A stretch of 55,539 nt of DNA, from assembly GCA_021776655.1 (NCBI GenBank), contig JAJFFK010000044.1:1-55539 (forward strand). The letters are read 5' to 3'. The notes beneath the pieces are model-generated. The model searched no databases. It was given only the letters and a program-made list of their open reading frames with translations, and was not told where the DNA came from. How positions within the stretch are numbered: position 1 is the first letter of the stretch; the number at the start of each line of letters is the position of its first letter. The DNA is from Henriciella sp. GTDB taxonomy: Bacteria; Pseudomonadota; Alphaproteobacteria; Caulobacterales; Hyphomonadaceae. Positions 24,262 through 33,906 of the stretch are shown here, piece after piece. The position numbers and the translations under genes are program-made.

Positions 24262-25473
24262 TCATTTCCGGCCAAGTGCGCGCTTGGTTTCCTGGATGAT
24301 GTCATAGCCGTAGACCGCGTCCTGGCGCATCAAGCCAATCACTGGCGCGACCCGGCCGGCGAGCCAGATCGGGCCATAGGTCTTCAGGCGGCCAAAACCG
24401 GTGCGTTGATGGAACGTCTTGGCATTGGCGCGTGATCCAGCTTGTACATTTGTGGCGCGAGAATACCGGATGCGTTGATAGGCATTCAGCGCCTCTGGAA
24501 CGGTGAGATCTTGGCTCAAGCATACCGATAAAGCCCAAGCATCCTCAATCGCCATCGCCGCACCCTGCGCCATGAAAGGCAGCATCGGATGCGCGGCATC
24601 GCCAAGCAGTGCAACCCGGCCATCTGTCCATGTACTGAGTGGCGCGCGGTCATACAACGCCCAGCGGTACAGTGTATCGGCCTCCGAGATCAGCCGCGTG
24701 ATCACGCGGTCCCAGCCCTCGAAATCGGCCATGGCATCGGCCCGGCTGCCCGCTTCAGTCCAGCTTTCGCCGGTCCAATCATCGCGCTCAACCACGCCAA
24801 CAAAATTGGCCAACTGGCCGCCGCGTAGCAAATAGGTGACCGCATGCTTGCCGCGCCCCAGCCATGCACCAGCCACCGGATTGGGGGTATCGCCGCCAAG
24901 CCTCTCAACTGGCACGACAGCGCGCCAGGCGACATTGCCGGTAAAGGTCGGGGCATCCGGCCCAAGCATTTGCGCGCGCAAGGGTGAATGGAGGCCATCC
25001 GCCCCGATCAGTGCGTCACCCTTAACCTGCTGACCATTGGCGAGTTGAGCGGTCACGCCCGTACTGTCTTGCTGATAATCCTTCACTTCGCTGTTGAGTT
25101 TGATTGTCCCAGGTGCGCGCTCGTTCAGGGCAGTGGCAAGCACGTCGACCAGATCGGCGCGGTGGATATGTAGATAGGGCGCGCGCCAACGCCGGAATGC
25201 GGTTTCCCCAAGCGGCGCGTGGATCAGCTTAAGTCCGCTAACCCCCATGCGGAGCTCAATACCCTCCGGCTGAAAGCCTACCTTTGCCAATTGTTGGTCG
25301 AGGCCCAGTGCTTCAAACACTTTCATCGCATTCGGGCTGAGTTGCAGACCGGCGCCGATTTCACCCAATTCTGCTGCCTGTTCGAGACTAGTGACCCGGT
25401 GGCCTTGATGCAGGCAGCACAGCGCGGCGGTAAGCCCGCCAATTCCGCCGCCAGAGATAATCACTTTAACCAT
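24262..25473 (-). CDS. FAD-dependent aromatic-ring hydroxylase-type monooxygenase
   Basis: The 403-residue class-A flavoprotein monooxygenase of the UbiH/salicylate-hydroxylase group has FAD-binding GGGIGGL at residues 8-14, DG motif GADGLHSPLR and the second FAD motif RVALLGDAAHPMLPFMAQGAAMAIEDA. Family members hydroxylate phenolic acids or similar substrates with NAD(P)H. The substrate cannot be inferred because no degradative pathway genes are adjacent. It converges on the subtilase with only 11 bases between and diverges from the first DUF3604 gene. Confidence 0.88.
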   Translation of the reverse strand: MVKVIISGGGIGGLTAALCCLHQGHRVTSLEQAAELGEIGAGLQLSPNAMKVFEALGLDQQLAKVGFQPEGIELRMGVSGLKLIHAPLGETAFRRWRAPYLHIHRADLVDVLATALNERAPGTIKLNSEVKDYQQDSTGVTAQLANGQQVKGDALIGADGLHSPLRAQMLGPDAPTFTGNVAWRAVVPVERLGGDTPNPVAGAWLGRGKHAVTYLLRGGQLANFVGVVERDDWTGESWTEAGSRADAMADFEGWDRVITRLISEADTLYRWALYDRAPLSTWTDGRVALLGDAAHPMLPFMAQGAAMAIEDAWALSVCLSQDLTVPEALNAYQRIRYSRATNVQAGSRANAKTFHQRTGFGRLKTYGPIWLAGRVAPVIGLMRQDAVYGYDIIQETKRALGRK

Positions 25474-25559
25474 CCCGATTGTCTAAATCGTCTTGGCCGC
25501 CGCGAGAAGTATTGAAATTCTGAACAGGGTCGCCATGATGACTAAAAAGGATCTTGGGA

Positions 25560-27470
25560 ATGAACAGACAACAACTGATTGGCATTTCGGTACTGGCGCT
25601 CGCCGCTTGCACACCCGCAGCGGTCGAGACCGGCACAGAAGATGGGCAGACCGTCGACGCCCCCACGGTTGAACAGCCCGCCAGCGCGCCAACCCGCAAC
25701 GCCTATTTTGGCGATGTCCATGTCCATACTGGAAACTCGTTCGACGCCTATGTCTTCGGGGTGCGTGCTTCGCCAGACGATGCCTACCGTTTCGCCAAGG
25801 GTGAGTCGATCCACCATGATGCTGGATATGAGATTCAACTTGCGGGTCCGCCGCTCGATTTCCTCGCGGTCACTGATCACGGCGAATATCTCGGCGTTAT
25901 TCCCGCCATGGATGATCCAACCAATGCCTTGTCACAAACCGATATGGCGCAGGCCGCCTTTGGCCCCGACCGCGCCGATGCCGCACAAGTGTTCCAACAG
26001 ATCGGATTGTCTTTTGTCATTGGTCAACCGATTGAGGAGATTAATGACCAGGACCAGATGAATTCGGTTTGGGCCAAAACCATTGCCGCGGCCGAACAAC
26101 ATAATATTCCGGGTGAGTTCAGCGCTTTTGCAGCTTACGAGTTCACCGCGATGCGGCTCGTCGATGGGCCGGTTCCTGCGGCGGCAAACTTGCACCGCAA
26201 TGTGATCTTTCGCGGCGCAGCGCCAGACCAGTTATTCACCACGCTCAACTCAACCAATCCTGAAGACCTCTGGTCATGGATGAATGAGCAGCGGGCGCAA
26301 GGCATAGATTCGCTCGCCATACCGCACAATTCCAATGCTTCGAATGGTGAGATGTTCGCGCTGGAAACCTATAGCGGTGCAGCCCTGACAGCCGATTATG
26401 CCAACACCCGCCGGGCCAATGAGCCCTTGGTCGAGATCACCCAGATCAAAGGCACATCCGATACGCTGCCGGAATTGTCGCCGAATGACGAATGGGCCGA
26501 ATTTGAACGCTATGATCATTTCATTGGCAGCTCGGAAAAGCTGACTGTGGGTGTCGGTGATTTCGTTCGCTCTTCGCTGGCACGCGGCCTGGCGATTGAA
26601 GACGAGATCGGCGTCAACCCATATATGTTCGGCCTGATCGGGTCGAGTGACACCCATATCGGCGCGGCAACGCTGGAAGAAGAGAAGCACTGGGGCAAGT
26701 TTCCAACCGATGGGAGTAGCCCAGAGGCGCGGTCTTCAGTGCCACCAAATGGCGCGCCCAATTGGGACAATGCAGAAAGCGAAGGCGGCCGAGTTCTGGC
26801 TAGCTCGCAATACAGCGCCAGCGGCTTGGCCGGGGTTTGGGCCGAGGCCAATACAAGAGAGGCGATTTTTGACGCGATGCGCCGCCGCGAGACGTTTGGA
26901 ACATCTGGACCGCGCATCAAGGTACGTTTCTTTGCGGGTGCGGCGCTTGATGCGGCGCTGACCGAAAGCGCCGACCTGGTTGAACAAGCCTACGCGACCA
27001 GCGTACCAATGGGCGGACAGATCATGGGCGACACCGAGGATAGCCCTCCTGGCTTCATCGCCTGGGCCGTGCGCGACCCATTGAGCGCGCCGCTGCAACG
27101 TCTGCAGATTATCAAAACCTGGACTGAGAACGGAGCGCTGCATGAAGCGGTCTTTGACGCGGCCTGTTCGGATGGTTCAACGCCTGACCCAGAAAGCCAT
27201 CGCTGCGCCGATAATGGCGCGTCGGTGGATGTTGCAACCTGCGCGCGATCTGATGGCACCGGCACGGGCGAGCTTAAAGCGTTCTGGCGTGATCCGAGTT
27301 TCGATCCGAGTGTAGATGCGGCTTATTATGTTCGGGTTCTGGAAAACCCAAGCTGCCGCTGGTCGACCTGGGATGCCGTGCGCGCGGGCACACCACCAAA
27401 CCCAGGCCTGCCGGAAACCCTGCAGGAGCGGGCTTGGTCATCGCCGATCTGGTATAGCGCGCCGAGCTAA
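25560..27470 (+). CDS. DUF3604 lipoprotein, paralog 1 (PHP-like phosphoesterase fold)
   Basis: The 636-residue protein has a lipoprotein signal (VLALAACTP). The DUF3604 domain resembles a PHP-type metal-binding fold: YFGDVHVHTGNSFDAY (HxH), FLAVTDHGEYLG, IPHNSNASNG and IGSSDTHIGA supply clustered His/Asp residues. The C-terminus has a Cys-bearing region (CARSDG, PSCRWSTW) ending in ERAWSSPIWYSAPS. It is clearly paralogous to the protein at 29269-31188. The stop overlaps by four bases that of the convergent HupE gene. The reaction is unknown. Confidence 0.85.
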   Translation: MNRQQLIGISVLALAACTPAAVETGTEDGQTVDAPTVEQPASAPTRNAYFGDVHVHTGNSFDAYVFGVRASPDDAYRFAKGESIHHDAGYEIQLAGPPLDFLAVTDHGEYLGVIPAMDDPTNALSQTDMAQAAFGPDRADAAQVFQQIGLSFVIGQPIEEINDQDQMNSVWAKTIAAAEQHNIPGEFSAFAAYEFTAMRLVDGPVPAAANLHRNVIFRGAAPDQLFTTLNSTNPEDLWSWMNEQRAQGIDSLAIPHNSNASNGEMFALETYSGAALTADYANTRRANEPLVEITQIKGTSDTLPELSPNDEWAEFERYDHFIGSSEKLTVGVGDFVRSSLARGLAIEDEIGVNPYMFGLIGSSDTHIGAATLEEEKHWGKFPTDGSSPEARSSVPPNGAPNWDNAESEGGRVLASSQYSASGLAGVWAEANTREAIFDAMRRRETFGTSGPRIKVRFFAGAALDAALTESADLVEQAYATSVPMGGQIMGDTEDSPPGFIAWAVRDPLSAPLQRLQIIKTWTENGALHEAVFDAACSDGSTPDPESHRCADNGASVDVATCARSDGTGTGELKAFWRDPSFDPSVDAAYYVRVLENPSCRWSTWDAVRAGTPPNPGLPETLQERAWSSPIWYSAPS

Positions 27471-28447
27471 ATCAACGACGCCGACAGGCGCTCAATCACC
27501 CAGAAAGTCCCGGCAATTCCGATGACATAGGACAACGCCGTTCGAACCTGCGCCAGGCCGGCGCGGTAGAGGCGTGCCAATGTCCAAAATCCGGCCAGAA
27601 CCGCGAGAACGAAGATCAGCTGGCCGAGCTCAACTCCAAGATTGAACAGCATGAGCGCGGCGATCTCTGCGCCCTCTGGCAAACCAATATTGGCCAAAGC
27701 GCCCGCAAAGCCAAAGCCGTGGATCAAACCAAAGCCAAACGCGATCAACCATGGAAAACGCGCGCTGAGAGACGGCGCAGAGCCGGCCCGGACCAGACCC
27801 TCACGCGCCAGTAAAACGATGCTCATTGCGATCAGTATTTCGACCGGCGCGCCGGGCAGTGAAATTCCGGCCAGCGCAGACATTGCCAGAGTGACCGAAT
27901 GGGCGAGCGTAAATGCGGTTATCGTCTTCAAAATATGCCGTTTTTGAACCAGCAAAACCAGGCCGAGTACAAAGAGTAAATGGTCATATCCGAACAGAAT
28001 ATGTTCAATACCGGTGCGCAGATAGGCAATAACGGCCGTCCCCGCAGGCGCGGTCAGATCAAGTTGCGCCGCACCCGGCCGCAGCACCGCGCTAATCACG
28101 TCGCCATCAAGACGAGTGACGCGGACATAGGCATCGGTGATCGTGCGGTCGAGGCCGCTAATCCTGATCGTGCCAGACGACAGATCGCAGACCGTATTCC
28201 AACGCAAGACAATCACGCCTTGCGCGCGGCTGACGCGCTCATTTTGAGGCTCGCAAGCGGCTGGGAAAACTGGATCGATCTTTAAACGGCGACCCTCTTT
28301 AACCGGCTGTTTCCAGACAATCATATGCTCACCCGGCGCAGTTTCGGTGACCTCCAAATAGGCAGGCTTGACCTCGTGGGCCTCTGCTATCGCAGTCATC
28401 AGGCCCAAAAGGATCAACAGGCCAAACAGCCGCAGCAGCCCGATCAC
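27467..28447 (-). CDS. HupE/UreJ-family membrane protein
   Basis: The 326-residue protein has a signal sequence ending IAEAHEV, an exported N-terminal domain of about 125 residues and then six to seven hydrophobic helices. The motif GIEHILFGYDHLLFVLGLVLL and the charged histidine in HSVTLAMSAL, GLIHGFGFAG mark the HupE/UreJ group linked to nickel or cobalt permeases. Metal transport is not demonstrated for this branch. It starts at a GTG overlapping the stop of the isomerase gene (GTGA), so it is coupled to it. Confidence 0.85.
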   Translation of the reverse strand: MIGLLRLFGLLILLGLMTAIAEAHEVKPAYLEVTETAPGEHMIVWKQPVKEGRRLKIDPVFPAACEPQNERVSRAQGVIVLRWNTVCDLSSGTIRISGLDRTITDAYVRVTRLDGDVISAVLRPGAAQLDLTAPAGTAVIAYLRTGIEHILFGYDHLLFVLGLVLLVQKRHILKTITAFTLAHSVTLAMSALAGISLPGAPVEILIAMSIVLLAREGLVRAGSAPSLSARFPWLIAFGFGLIHGFGFAGALANIGLPEGAEIAALMLFNLGVELGQLIFVLAVLAGFWTLARLYRAGLAQVRTALSYVIGIAGTFWVIERLSASLI

Positions 28448-29268
28448 GGCGATACGCCTTCAATCTCGACCTTGTACTTTGCGATAATTTCACCAATCGC
28501 CTGCTCATTTTGCAGCCGTGTCGTAGCGCTGCGCCAGTCGGCCTCGACAGCACTGCGAATGGCATCGAACTCAGGCAAAGCCGCATCACGTCTGGCAATC
28601 AGCCGGACCATATGCGCGCCATAAGCCGATGCAATTGGTCCGGTCCAGACTGCATTGGCGTCGATATTGGTAATGGCATCGGCAAAACCTGAACCAAAGA
28701 GGCGAACAATCTCGCGCGGCGGCAGGTCGCCATATTGGCGCTGTAGAATGAACGGGTCGCCCATTCTGCGCCAATCATCCGCCGCGCCGCTATTCAAGGA
28801 GAGCAAAGCGTCCTCAATTCGGGCATCATCGCGGTCAGCAAAAAACACATGCTCAAACGTGAACGCTGCCGGACGCTGGAATTTCTCTTTGTGGCTATCA
28901 TACCACTCGCGTAACTCAGCCTCACGCGGCGCTTCGATCTCAACCAGATCAGACACCATGAATGACATTTTCTGGGCGAGGCGGCGTTCAACCACGATAT
29001 CGCCTTGGTCAAGCCCGAGGTGGCGCGCCTCGCGGGCCAAGGCAATCTGGCGAACATGATCGATGACAATGGCGCGGACCTCATCCGGCGAAGGTGCAAC
29101 CCCTGCCTCGCTGGCATAGAGCGAGGCCAGTCGCTGCATATCAGCCAGCGTGACCTCAATCGTCAGATCATCGCTCGTCTGGCGATCTCCGAACAGGCCA
29201 AGCACCGCCAGCACCAATCCAGCAGCCACAATGAAGCGGACCAGGGGTTCACGAAGCAACTGGCGCAT
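28444..29268 (-). CDS. Parvulin-like peptidyl-prolyl isomerase
   Basis: The 274-residue protein has one N-terminal membrane anchor (RFIVAAGLVLAVLGLFG), a SurA-like helical region (MQRLASLYASEAGVAPSPDEVRAIVIDHVRQIALAREARHLGLDQGDIVVERRLAQKM), then a parvulin rotamase domain (AFTFEHVFFADRDD). It probably acts as a periplasmic folding catalyst. It begins directly after the stop of the DUF3604 gene with no gap and overlaps the HupE gene, so the three are one operon. The likely clients are its own operon partners. Confidence 0.83.
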   Translation of the reverse strand: MRQLLREPLVRFIVAAGLVLAVLGLFGDRQTSDDLTIEVTLADMQRLASLYASEAGVAPSPDEVRAIVIDHVRQIALAREARHLGLDQGDIVVERRLAQKMSFMVSDLVEIEAPREAELREWYDSHKEKFQRPAAFTFEHVFFADRDDARIEDALLSLNSGAADDWRRMGDPFILQRQYGDLPPREIVRLFGSGFADAITNIDANAVWTGPIASAYGAHMVRLIARRDAALPEFDAIRSAVEADWRSATTRLQNEQAIGEIIAKYKVEIEGVSP

Positions 29269-31188
29269 CTACTGAGACGGCGAGTACCAGATCGGCGATG
29301 TATAGGCGCGTTCCTGGATTGTCGTGGCCCGGTCTGGGCGCGGCGGCGTGCCATTTCTCAACGCTTCCCAGGTTGACCAACGACAGGTTGGGTTTTCCAG
29401 CACCCGAACATAATACGTCGCGTATGTGTCGGCTGAGAAGTTTGGATCGCTCCACAAGGTTTTCAGCTCACCTGCGCCATCCCCTGTCGGTGCGCAGGTC
29501 TGCATATCGACCCCGGATCGATTGTCGGCGCAGCGATGCGTGACCGGGTCTGGCTTACCAATATGGCAAGCGACATCGTATACGGTTTCACCCGCTGCAG
29601 TGACTTTCACCACCTGTGCCCGTTGCAACGCCGCGGCGTTCGGATCACGCTGTGCCCAGACCAGGAAAACCGGCGCGCTGCCATCCCCGATCAGGTCACT
29701 GCCCATAGGAACACCCGACGCATAGGCTTTTGACACCAGGTCTGGATCGTTCAGCAGGTCGGGAGAAAAGGACAAGCTGCCAAAGAAGCGAACCTTCATA
29801 CGCGGCCCGGTTGTGGCGAATGTCTCCTTGCGCCGGAACGCGTCGTAGATCGCATCGCGGGTATTCTCCTCGGCCCAGACCCCGGTCAGGCCCGATGCGG
29901 ACCAACGCGAGAACCACTCACTGGCATTTCGTGTCGTGCTATTGTCTGGCTGATTGTCCCAATCGGTTGCGTTGCCAAATGGGATCGAACCGCGAAACAC
30001 GGGTAATCCATCAACAATCCCGACTTTCGACCAATAGTCATCTTCGGCATACGCCCCGGCGACGGTATGGCTGTCGGACGCGGCCACGAGACCAAATCGG
30101 AACGGGTCAAAGCCTTGCGCTTCGAGCAGGCTCAAACCATTGCGATAGGCTTCGCGCACAAACCCGCCATTGGTTGCAGAAATCGTGTAGCCGCCGAGCA
30201 AACGGTCATAGAGTTCGAAATCGGCCCACTCGTCATTTGGCGACAGGTCAGGATGGGTTTCGGACGTCCCTTTGACCTGCGTAATTTCAACCAGCGGCTC
30301 ATTGCGCATCCGCTGATCGGCATATTCGACAGATAGCGGATCACCGTCATAGGTCTCACGCTTGAACATCTGGCCATTTGAGACGTTCGAATTGTGCGGA
30401 ATGGCGAGCGCCTCAAAACCTGCATCGCGCTGTTCATCCATCCAATCCCACAAGTCTTCCGGGTTTGGAGAATCCAGAGTTGAAAAGGCCCGCGAAGGGG
30501 CCGCGCCCCTGAAAAAGACATTGCGATGTAAATTGCCGCCCGCAAAGGTCTGCTCGCCATCAGCCGAGCCAACTGAAACAGCGGTATATTCGTAAGCAGA
30601 AAACGTCGTGAACACGCCGGGCTGGTTATGGCTTTCAGCCGCAGCGATATTTTCCGCCCAGACAGAATCCATCAGGTCCTGATCGTACATTTCGTCAATC
30701 CGCTCGCCAGTTCGCACCGATGAGCCAACGGTTTGGAAGGCTGCGGTAATTTTTTCGCGATCCACCGAGAACATATCTTGCGACCGCTGCAACCCGTTGA
30801 GCGGATGGCCCTCAGTGTTCATCGCCGGTAGAATGCCCAAATATTCGGCATGGTCCGTCACAGCGTAAAAGTCGAGCGGGCCACCTGCAATCGTCATATC
30901 AAAGCCTGAAGGGTGGCGAACGGTCTCTCCCTTGGCAAAGCGGTACGCATCGTCGGCGGTTTTACGGACATTGAAAATATAGGCGTCGAAACTGGCTTGT
31001 GTATGAATATGCAAGTCGCCGAAATAGGCATTGCGGTCAGCATTATAGGCCGGCGGTTGGACAGCCGTGGATTCGGTCGCTTCAGGTGCGTCTTGATCGC
31101 TCTCAGGCAACGTGCCCGGCGTGTCACCAGCGCCGCACGCCGCCAAGGCAAGCAATGCAAATGCGCAAGTTGCTGTGTAGCGTTTCAT
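29269..31188 (-). CDS. DUF3604 lipoprotein, paralog 2
   Basis: The 639-residue lipoprotein (LALAACGAG) has the DUF3604 motifs YFGDLHIHTQASFDAY, YAVTDHAEYLG, IPHNSNVSNG and VAASDSHTVAGA, and the C-terminal ERAYTSPIWYSPSQ. Overall similarity to the copy at 25560 is high, including the linker with a proline/glutamate-rich N-terminal tail. gggagg precedes the ATG. It is the first gene of the operon with PpiC and HupE. The duplicated copy downstream is convergent and has no such partners. Confidence 0.87.
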   Translation of the reverse strand: MKRYTATCAFALLALAACGAGDTPGTLPESDQDAPEATESTAVQPPAYNADRNAYFGDLHIHTQASFDAYIFNVRKTADDAYRFAKGETVRHPSGFDMTIAGGPLDFYAVTDHAEYLGILPAMNTEGHPLNGLQRSQDMFSVDREKITAAFQTVGSSVRTGERIDEMYDQDLMDSVWAENIAAAESHNQPGVFTTFSAYEYTAVSVGSADGEQTFAGGNLHRNVFFRGAAPSRAFSTLDSPNPEDLWDWMDEQRDAGFEALAIPHNSNVSNGQMFKRETYDGDPLSVEYADQRMRNEPLVEITQVKGTSETHPDLSPNDEWADFELYDRLLGGYTISATNGGFVREAYRNGLSLLEAQGFDPFRFGLVAASDSHTVAGAYAEDDYWSKVGIVDGLPVFRGSIPFGNATDWDNQPDNSTTRNASEWFSRWSASGLTGVWAEENTRDAIYDAFRRKETFATTGPRMKVRFFGSLSFSPDLLNDPDLVSKAYASGVPMGSDLIGDGSAPVFLVWAQRDPNAAALQRAQVVKVTAAGETVYDVACHIGKPDPVTHRCADNRSGVDMQTCAPTGDGAGELKTLWSDPNFSADTYATYYVRVLENPTCRWSTWEALRNGTPPRPDRATTIQERAYTSPIWYSPSQ

Positions 31189-31306
31189 AGTCGACCTCCC
31201 GAAATTCTCTCAATCCCGCCATGCTAACTGCAACCGGCGAAGAATCCAGTCCGGACCCTACGTCACCATCAATAGAAGCTATTCACCGCCCTTAGGTGCG
31301 GGCGCG

Positions 31307-31924
31307 TTATGCAAAGTCGCTTTGAAGTTCAGCGCATGTGGATGGCTGGAGAATGGTCATGTGCGGATAGTTTTCATGGCGAATGCCAAGAACCACATCG
31401 CCGTCAAAGTCGGCAAACGCCGCCACATCCTCATCGCTGAACGAAAAGTGCAAGAACTGAACCGATGAAGCCTTACCGTCAGCATTGGTGCGATCAACAT
31501 CTTCCTCAGCCGTGGCGGTAATCTCGCGGTCGCCAAACTTGATGAAGACAGTCTCTTCAACCCCGCCAAGCCCGCCGAGGACGCGTTTGCGCAACGGTTC
31601 GTCATCAATCTCGAACATCAATGTCGCCACCAGTTCGCGCCCGTTCGGGATCAGCGGATTATACGCCGCTAACTCGTCCGGGATTTGTTGCTCACCGCCT
31701 TTTTCGATGTACAGCATTTCGTGGATTTGCAGCCACATCGTGTCATAGCTCTCGAAATAGAAAGTCGCGTGCGGCCCGATTGAGACGCGGCGATGGGCCT
31801 TGGTTTTGACCAGAGCTTTGCGCTTCTCAATGCGGATTTTAGTGTAGTCGTCTATGTCCATAATATCGGCGCGCGTGACCTCGAACTTGCGCGGCGGTGG
31901 ATTGAAACTCACAACATTGCTCAT
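31307..31924 (-). CDS. DUF3501 protein
   Basis: The 205-residue protein of DUF3501 begins about 10 residues before KFEVTRADIMDIDDYTKIR. FYFESYDTMWLQIHEMLYIEKGGEQQIPDELAAYNPLIPNGRELVATLMFEI is the family core. aggaga precedes the ATG. It is nine bases after the stop of the Fe-S oxidoreductase. Rubrerythrin, the Fe-S protein and DUF3501 form a conserved neighbourhood in aerobic proteobacteria (recalled), suggesting a shared stress function. The precise activity is unknown. Confidence 0.9.
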   Translation of the reverse strand: MSNVVSFNPPPRKFEVTRADIMDIDDYTKIRIEKRKALVKTKAHRRVSIGPHATFYFESYDTMWLQIHEMLYIEKGGEQQIPDELAAYNPLIPNGRELVATLMFEIDDEPLRKRVLGGLGGVEETVFIKFGDREITATAEEDVDRTNADGKASSVQFLHFSFSDEDVAAFADFDGDVVLGIRHENYPHMTILQPSTCAELQSDFA

Positions 31925-31933
31925 CTGTGTCTC

Positions 31934-33292
31934 CTAAAGCCCGTAGGCCATGGCGAAAATCTCAATTGGATGCCAGGTTTTTTCCGGCGCAGCGTCGGCC
32001 TGCAACGAATTGATGCCGGTCTTGATATGCTCGCAGGATAGCGGGCAAGTTGAGGTGATAAAGGCGCTATGGGCGTCGAGCGCCTTGCGAAACACCGGTT
32101 TGCCGACCTTCAGCGCCTTGTCATGATTGTCTTTCTTGATGCCGAACGTGCCGCCATGACCAGAGCAGCGCTCAATCACTGTGATCTCTGTATTCGGGAT
32201 CATTCTCAGCAGCTCGGCTGATTTCTGACCAATATTCTGCGCTCGGCTGTGGCAGGAGAGATGCAGTGTGACCCCGCCTTTAACCGGCTTCAAGCCCTCG
32301 GCCAGGCCTTCGGTCTTGGCGACATCGACCAGCAATTGGTCAAAATCCATCACTGCCTTGGCCAGCACAGCAATGTCCTCATCATCCGGCAACAGAAGCG
32401 GCCACTCGAATTTCAGCATCAGTGAACAAGACGGGACAAGGCCCATGATGGTGTAACCTTGATCGACCAGCGGGCGCAGCGCCTTGGCGACTTTTCGAGC
32501 ATTCGCCGCAACCTTGTCGAGATTGCCTTGCTCAAGCTCTGGCATACCGCAGCAGCCGGGATAGACCACTTTCGGATCAATCCCATTCTTGGCCAGAACT
32601 GCCAGCGTCGCCTCGCCAAATTCCGGCTTGTTATACTCGCCAAAACAAGTGGCGTAGACCGCGATTTTGCGGGTTCCAAAAGCTGGAGCGTCACGGTTGA
32701 TCTCACGCGGCTGCTTGGCGCGGCTGGTCAGGGTGCGCGTGTTGAAACGCGGCAGGTCAGCGTCTGGATGAATATCGCCGAGCGTATTGATCAGGGTGCG
32801 AACGCGCTTGTGAGACTTGTCCGTCGCCCAGTTGATGACCACGGCAAGCGGGCGAGCCAGCGTGCCATTGCGGTCAGTCTTGACCAATTGCTTGTCGGCG
32901 AACTTGGTCTTGCCTTGCTTGTGCTGAATGGCGCGGTGGCGAAGCATCAGGTGCGGGAAATCAATATTGAACTCGTGCGGCGGCACATAAGGACACTTGG
33001 TCAGAAAGCACATGTCGCACAAGGTGCAACCATCCACCGTATCTTGAATGTCGTCCTTGGTCAGGTCATCGACGGAGAAATTCTCGCTTTCATCAACCGC
33101 ATCAAACAGGGTTGGAAAGCTGTCGCAGAGATTGAAACAGCGGCGGCAGGAATTGCACACTTCGGCCTGGCGTTTGAATTCCTTGTCGAACGCCGCCTCG
33201 TCGTAGAATTCATCGGTCTGCCACGGCACCGGATGGCGGGTCGGTGCATCAAGTGAGCCTTCGCGCGGTGCGGCGGTTTTCTTGTCAGTCAT
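31934..33292 (-). CDS. Fe-S oxidoreductase of the heterodisulfide-reductase (CCG) type
   Basis: The 452-residue protein has two 4Fe-4S-type clusters near the N-terminus (CNSCRRCFNLC and CTLCDMCFLTKCPYVPP). Two CCG domains follow (YPGCCGMPELEQG, and ERCSGHGGTFG with a CSLM/LSCHSRAQ region). The layout matches GlpC/HdrB-like oxidoreductases that move electrons between quinone or thiol partners. The partner is not in the window. It lies between rubrerythrin and DUF3501 genes in one direction, probably feeding electrons to the peroxide-scavenging rubrerythrin; that is an inference. Confidence 0.88.
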   Translation of the reverse strand: MTDKKTAAPREGSLDAPTRHPVPWQTDEFYDEAAFDKEFKRQAEVCNSCRRCFNLCDSFPTLFDAVDESENFSVDDLTKDDIQDTVDGCTLCDMCFLTKCPYVPPHEFNIDFPHLMLRHRAIQHKQGKTKFADKQLVKTDRNGTLARPLAVVINWATDKSHKRVRTLINTLGDIHPDADLPRFNTRTLTSRAKQPREINRDAPAFGTRKIAVYATCFGEYNKPEFGEATLAVLAKNGIDPKVVYPGCCGMPELEQGNLDKVAANARKVAKALRPLVDQGYTIMGLVPSCSLMLKFEWPLLLPDDEDIAVLAKAVMDFDQLLVDVAKTEGLAEGLKPVKGGVTLHLSCHSRAQNIGQKSAELLRMIPNTEITVIERCSGHGGTFGIKKDNHDKALKVGKPVFRKALDAHSAFITSTCPLSCEHIKTGINSLQADAAPEKTWHPIEIFAMAYGL

Positions 33293-33333
33293 CCGTGTCA
33301 GCCCTCATCCGGCGCGATCGGCAAGTGATCAGA

Positions 33334-33359
33334 GCGACCCGCTAAATGTAACGGGTCGC
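33334..33359. terminator. Hairpin between rubrerythrin and the Fe-S oxidoreductase
   Basis: Perfect 8-base stem GCGACCCG / CGGGTCGC with a ten-base loop, without a U tract. It may attenuate or process the transcript and set a higher level for rubrerythrin than for the genes behind it. Confidence 0.5.
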
Positions 33360-33392
33360 CCAGGAGTAGAGTATGGGTCAGGTCCAAGCAGC

Positions 33393-33818
33393 CTATCCGG
33401 CCTCGACAACCTCATCCAAAGTCTTCTGAAATTTGCCAGCATGCGAGCGCTCGGCTTTGGCCAGTGTCTCGAACCAGTCAGCAATCTCGTCAAAGCCTTC
33501 ATCGCGCGCTGTGCGGGCCATGCCGGGATACATGTCGGTATATTCGTGAGTTTCACCAGCGATGGCTGACTTCAGATTGTCGACCGTGTTGCCAATCGCC
33601 AGACCGGTCGCCGGATCGCCAACTTCTTCGAGAAATTCAAGATGGCCGTGGGCGTGGCCGGTTTCGCCTTCAGCGGTTGAGCGGAAGACAGAAGCGACAT
33701 CATTATAGCCTTCAATATCAGCCTTTTGCGCGAAATAGAGATAGCGGCGATTGGCCTGGCTTTCGCCAGAAAAAGCGGCTTTCAGATTGTCTTCGGTTTT
33801 TGAGCCTTGCAGTGACAT
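33393..33818 (-). CDS. Rubrerythrin-family diiron protein
   Basis: The 141-residue ferritin-like four-helix protein has ExxH-type diiron ligands ([64 protein letters not shown]). The rubredoxin domain found in classical rubrerythrins is missing, so an external electron donor is needed. It probably reduces hydrogen peroxide. A strong agggag site and, 89 bases upstream, a perfect iron-control-element palindrome indicate regulation by an Irr-type repressor. Confidence 0.92.
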   Translation of the reverse strand: MSLQGSKTEDNLKAAFSGESQANRRYLYFAQKADIEGYNDVASVFRSTAEGETGHAHGHLEFLEEVGDPATGLAIGNTVDNLKSAIAGETHEYTDMYPGMARTARDEGFDEIADWFETLAKAERSHAGKFQKTLDEVVEAG

Positions 33819-33906
33819 GTTTCAGTCTCCCTTACGTCTGTGGTCGTGCAAAATTAGCAGATATTTGCTGCCCCTTGATAGAATTTCTGTGGCCGAAGTC
33901 AATTAA

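Noticed and set aside
32459-33256. Long frame on the plus strand opposite the Fe-S oxidoreductase gene
   Set aside because: Antisense shadow of a high-GC gene; the opposite frame has clear cluster motifs and a ribosome site.
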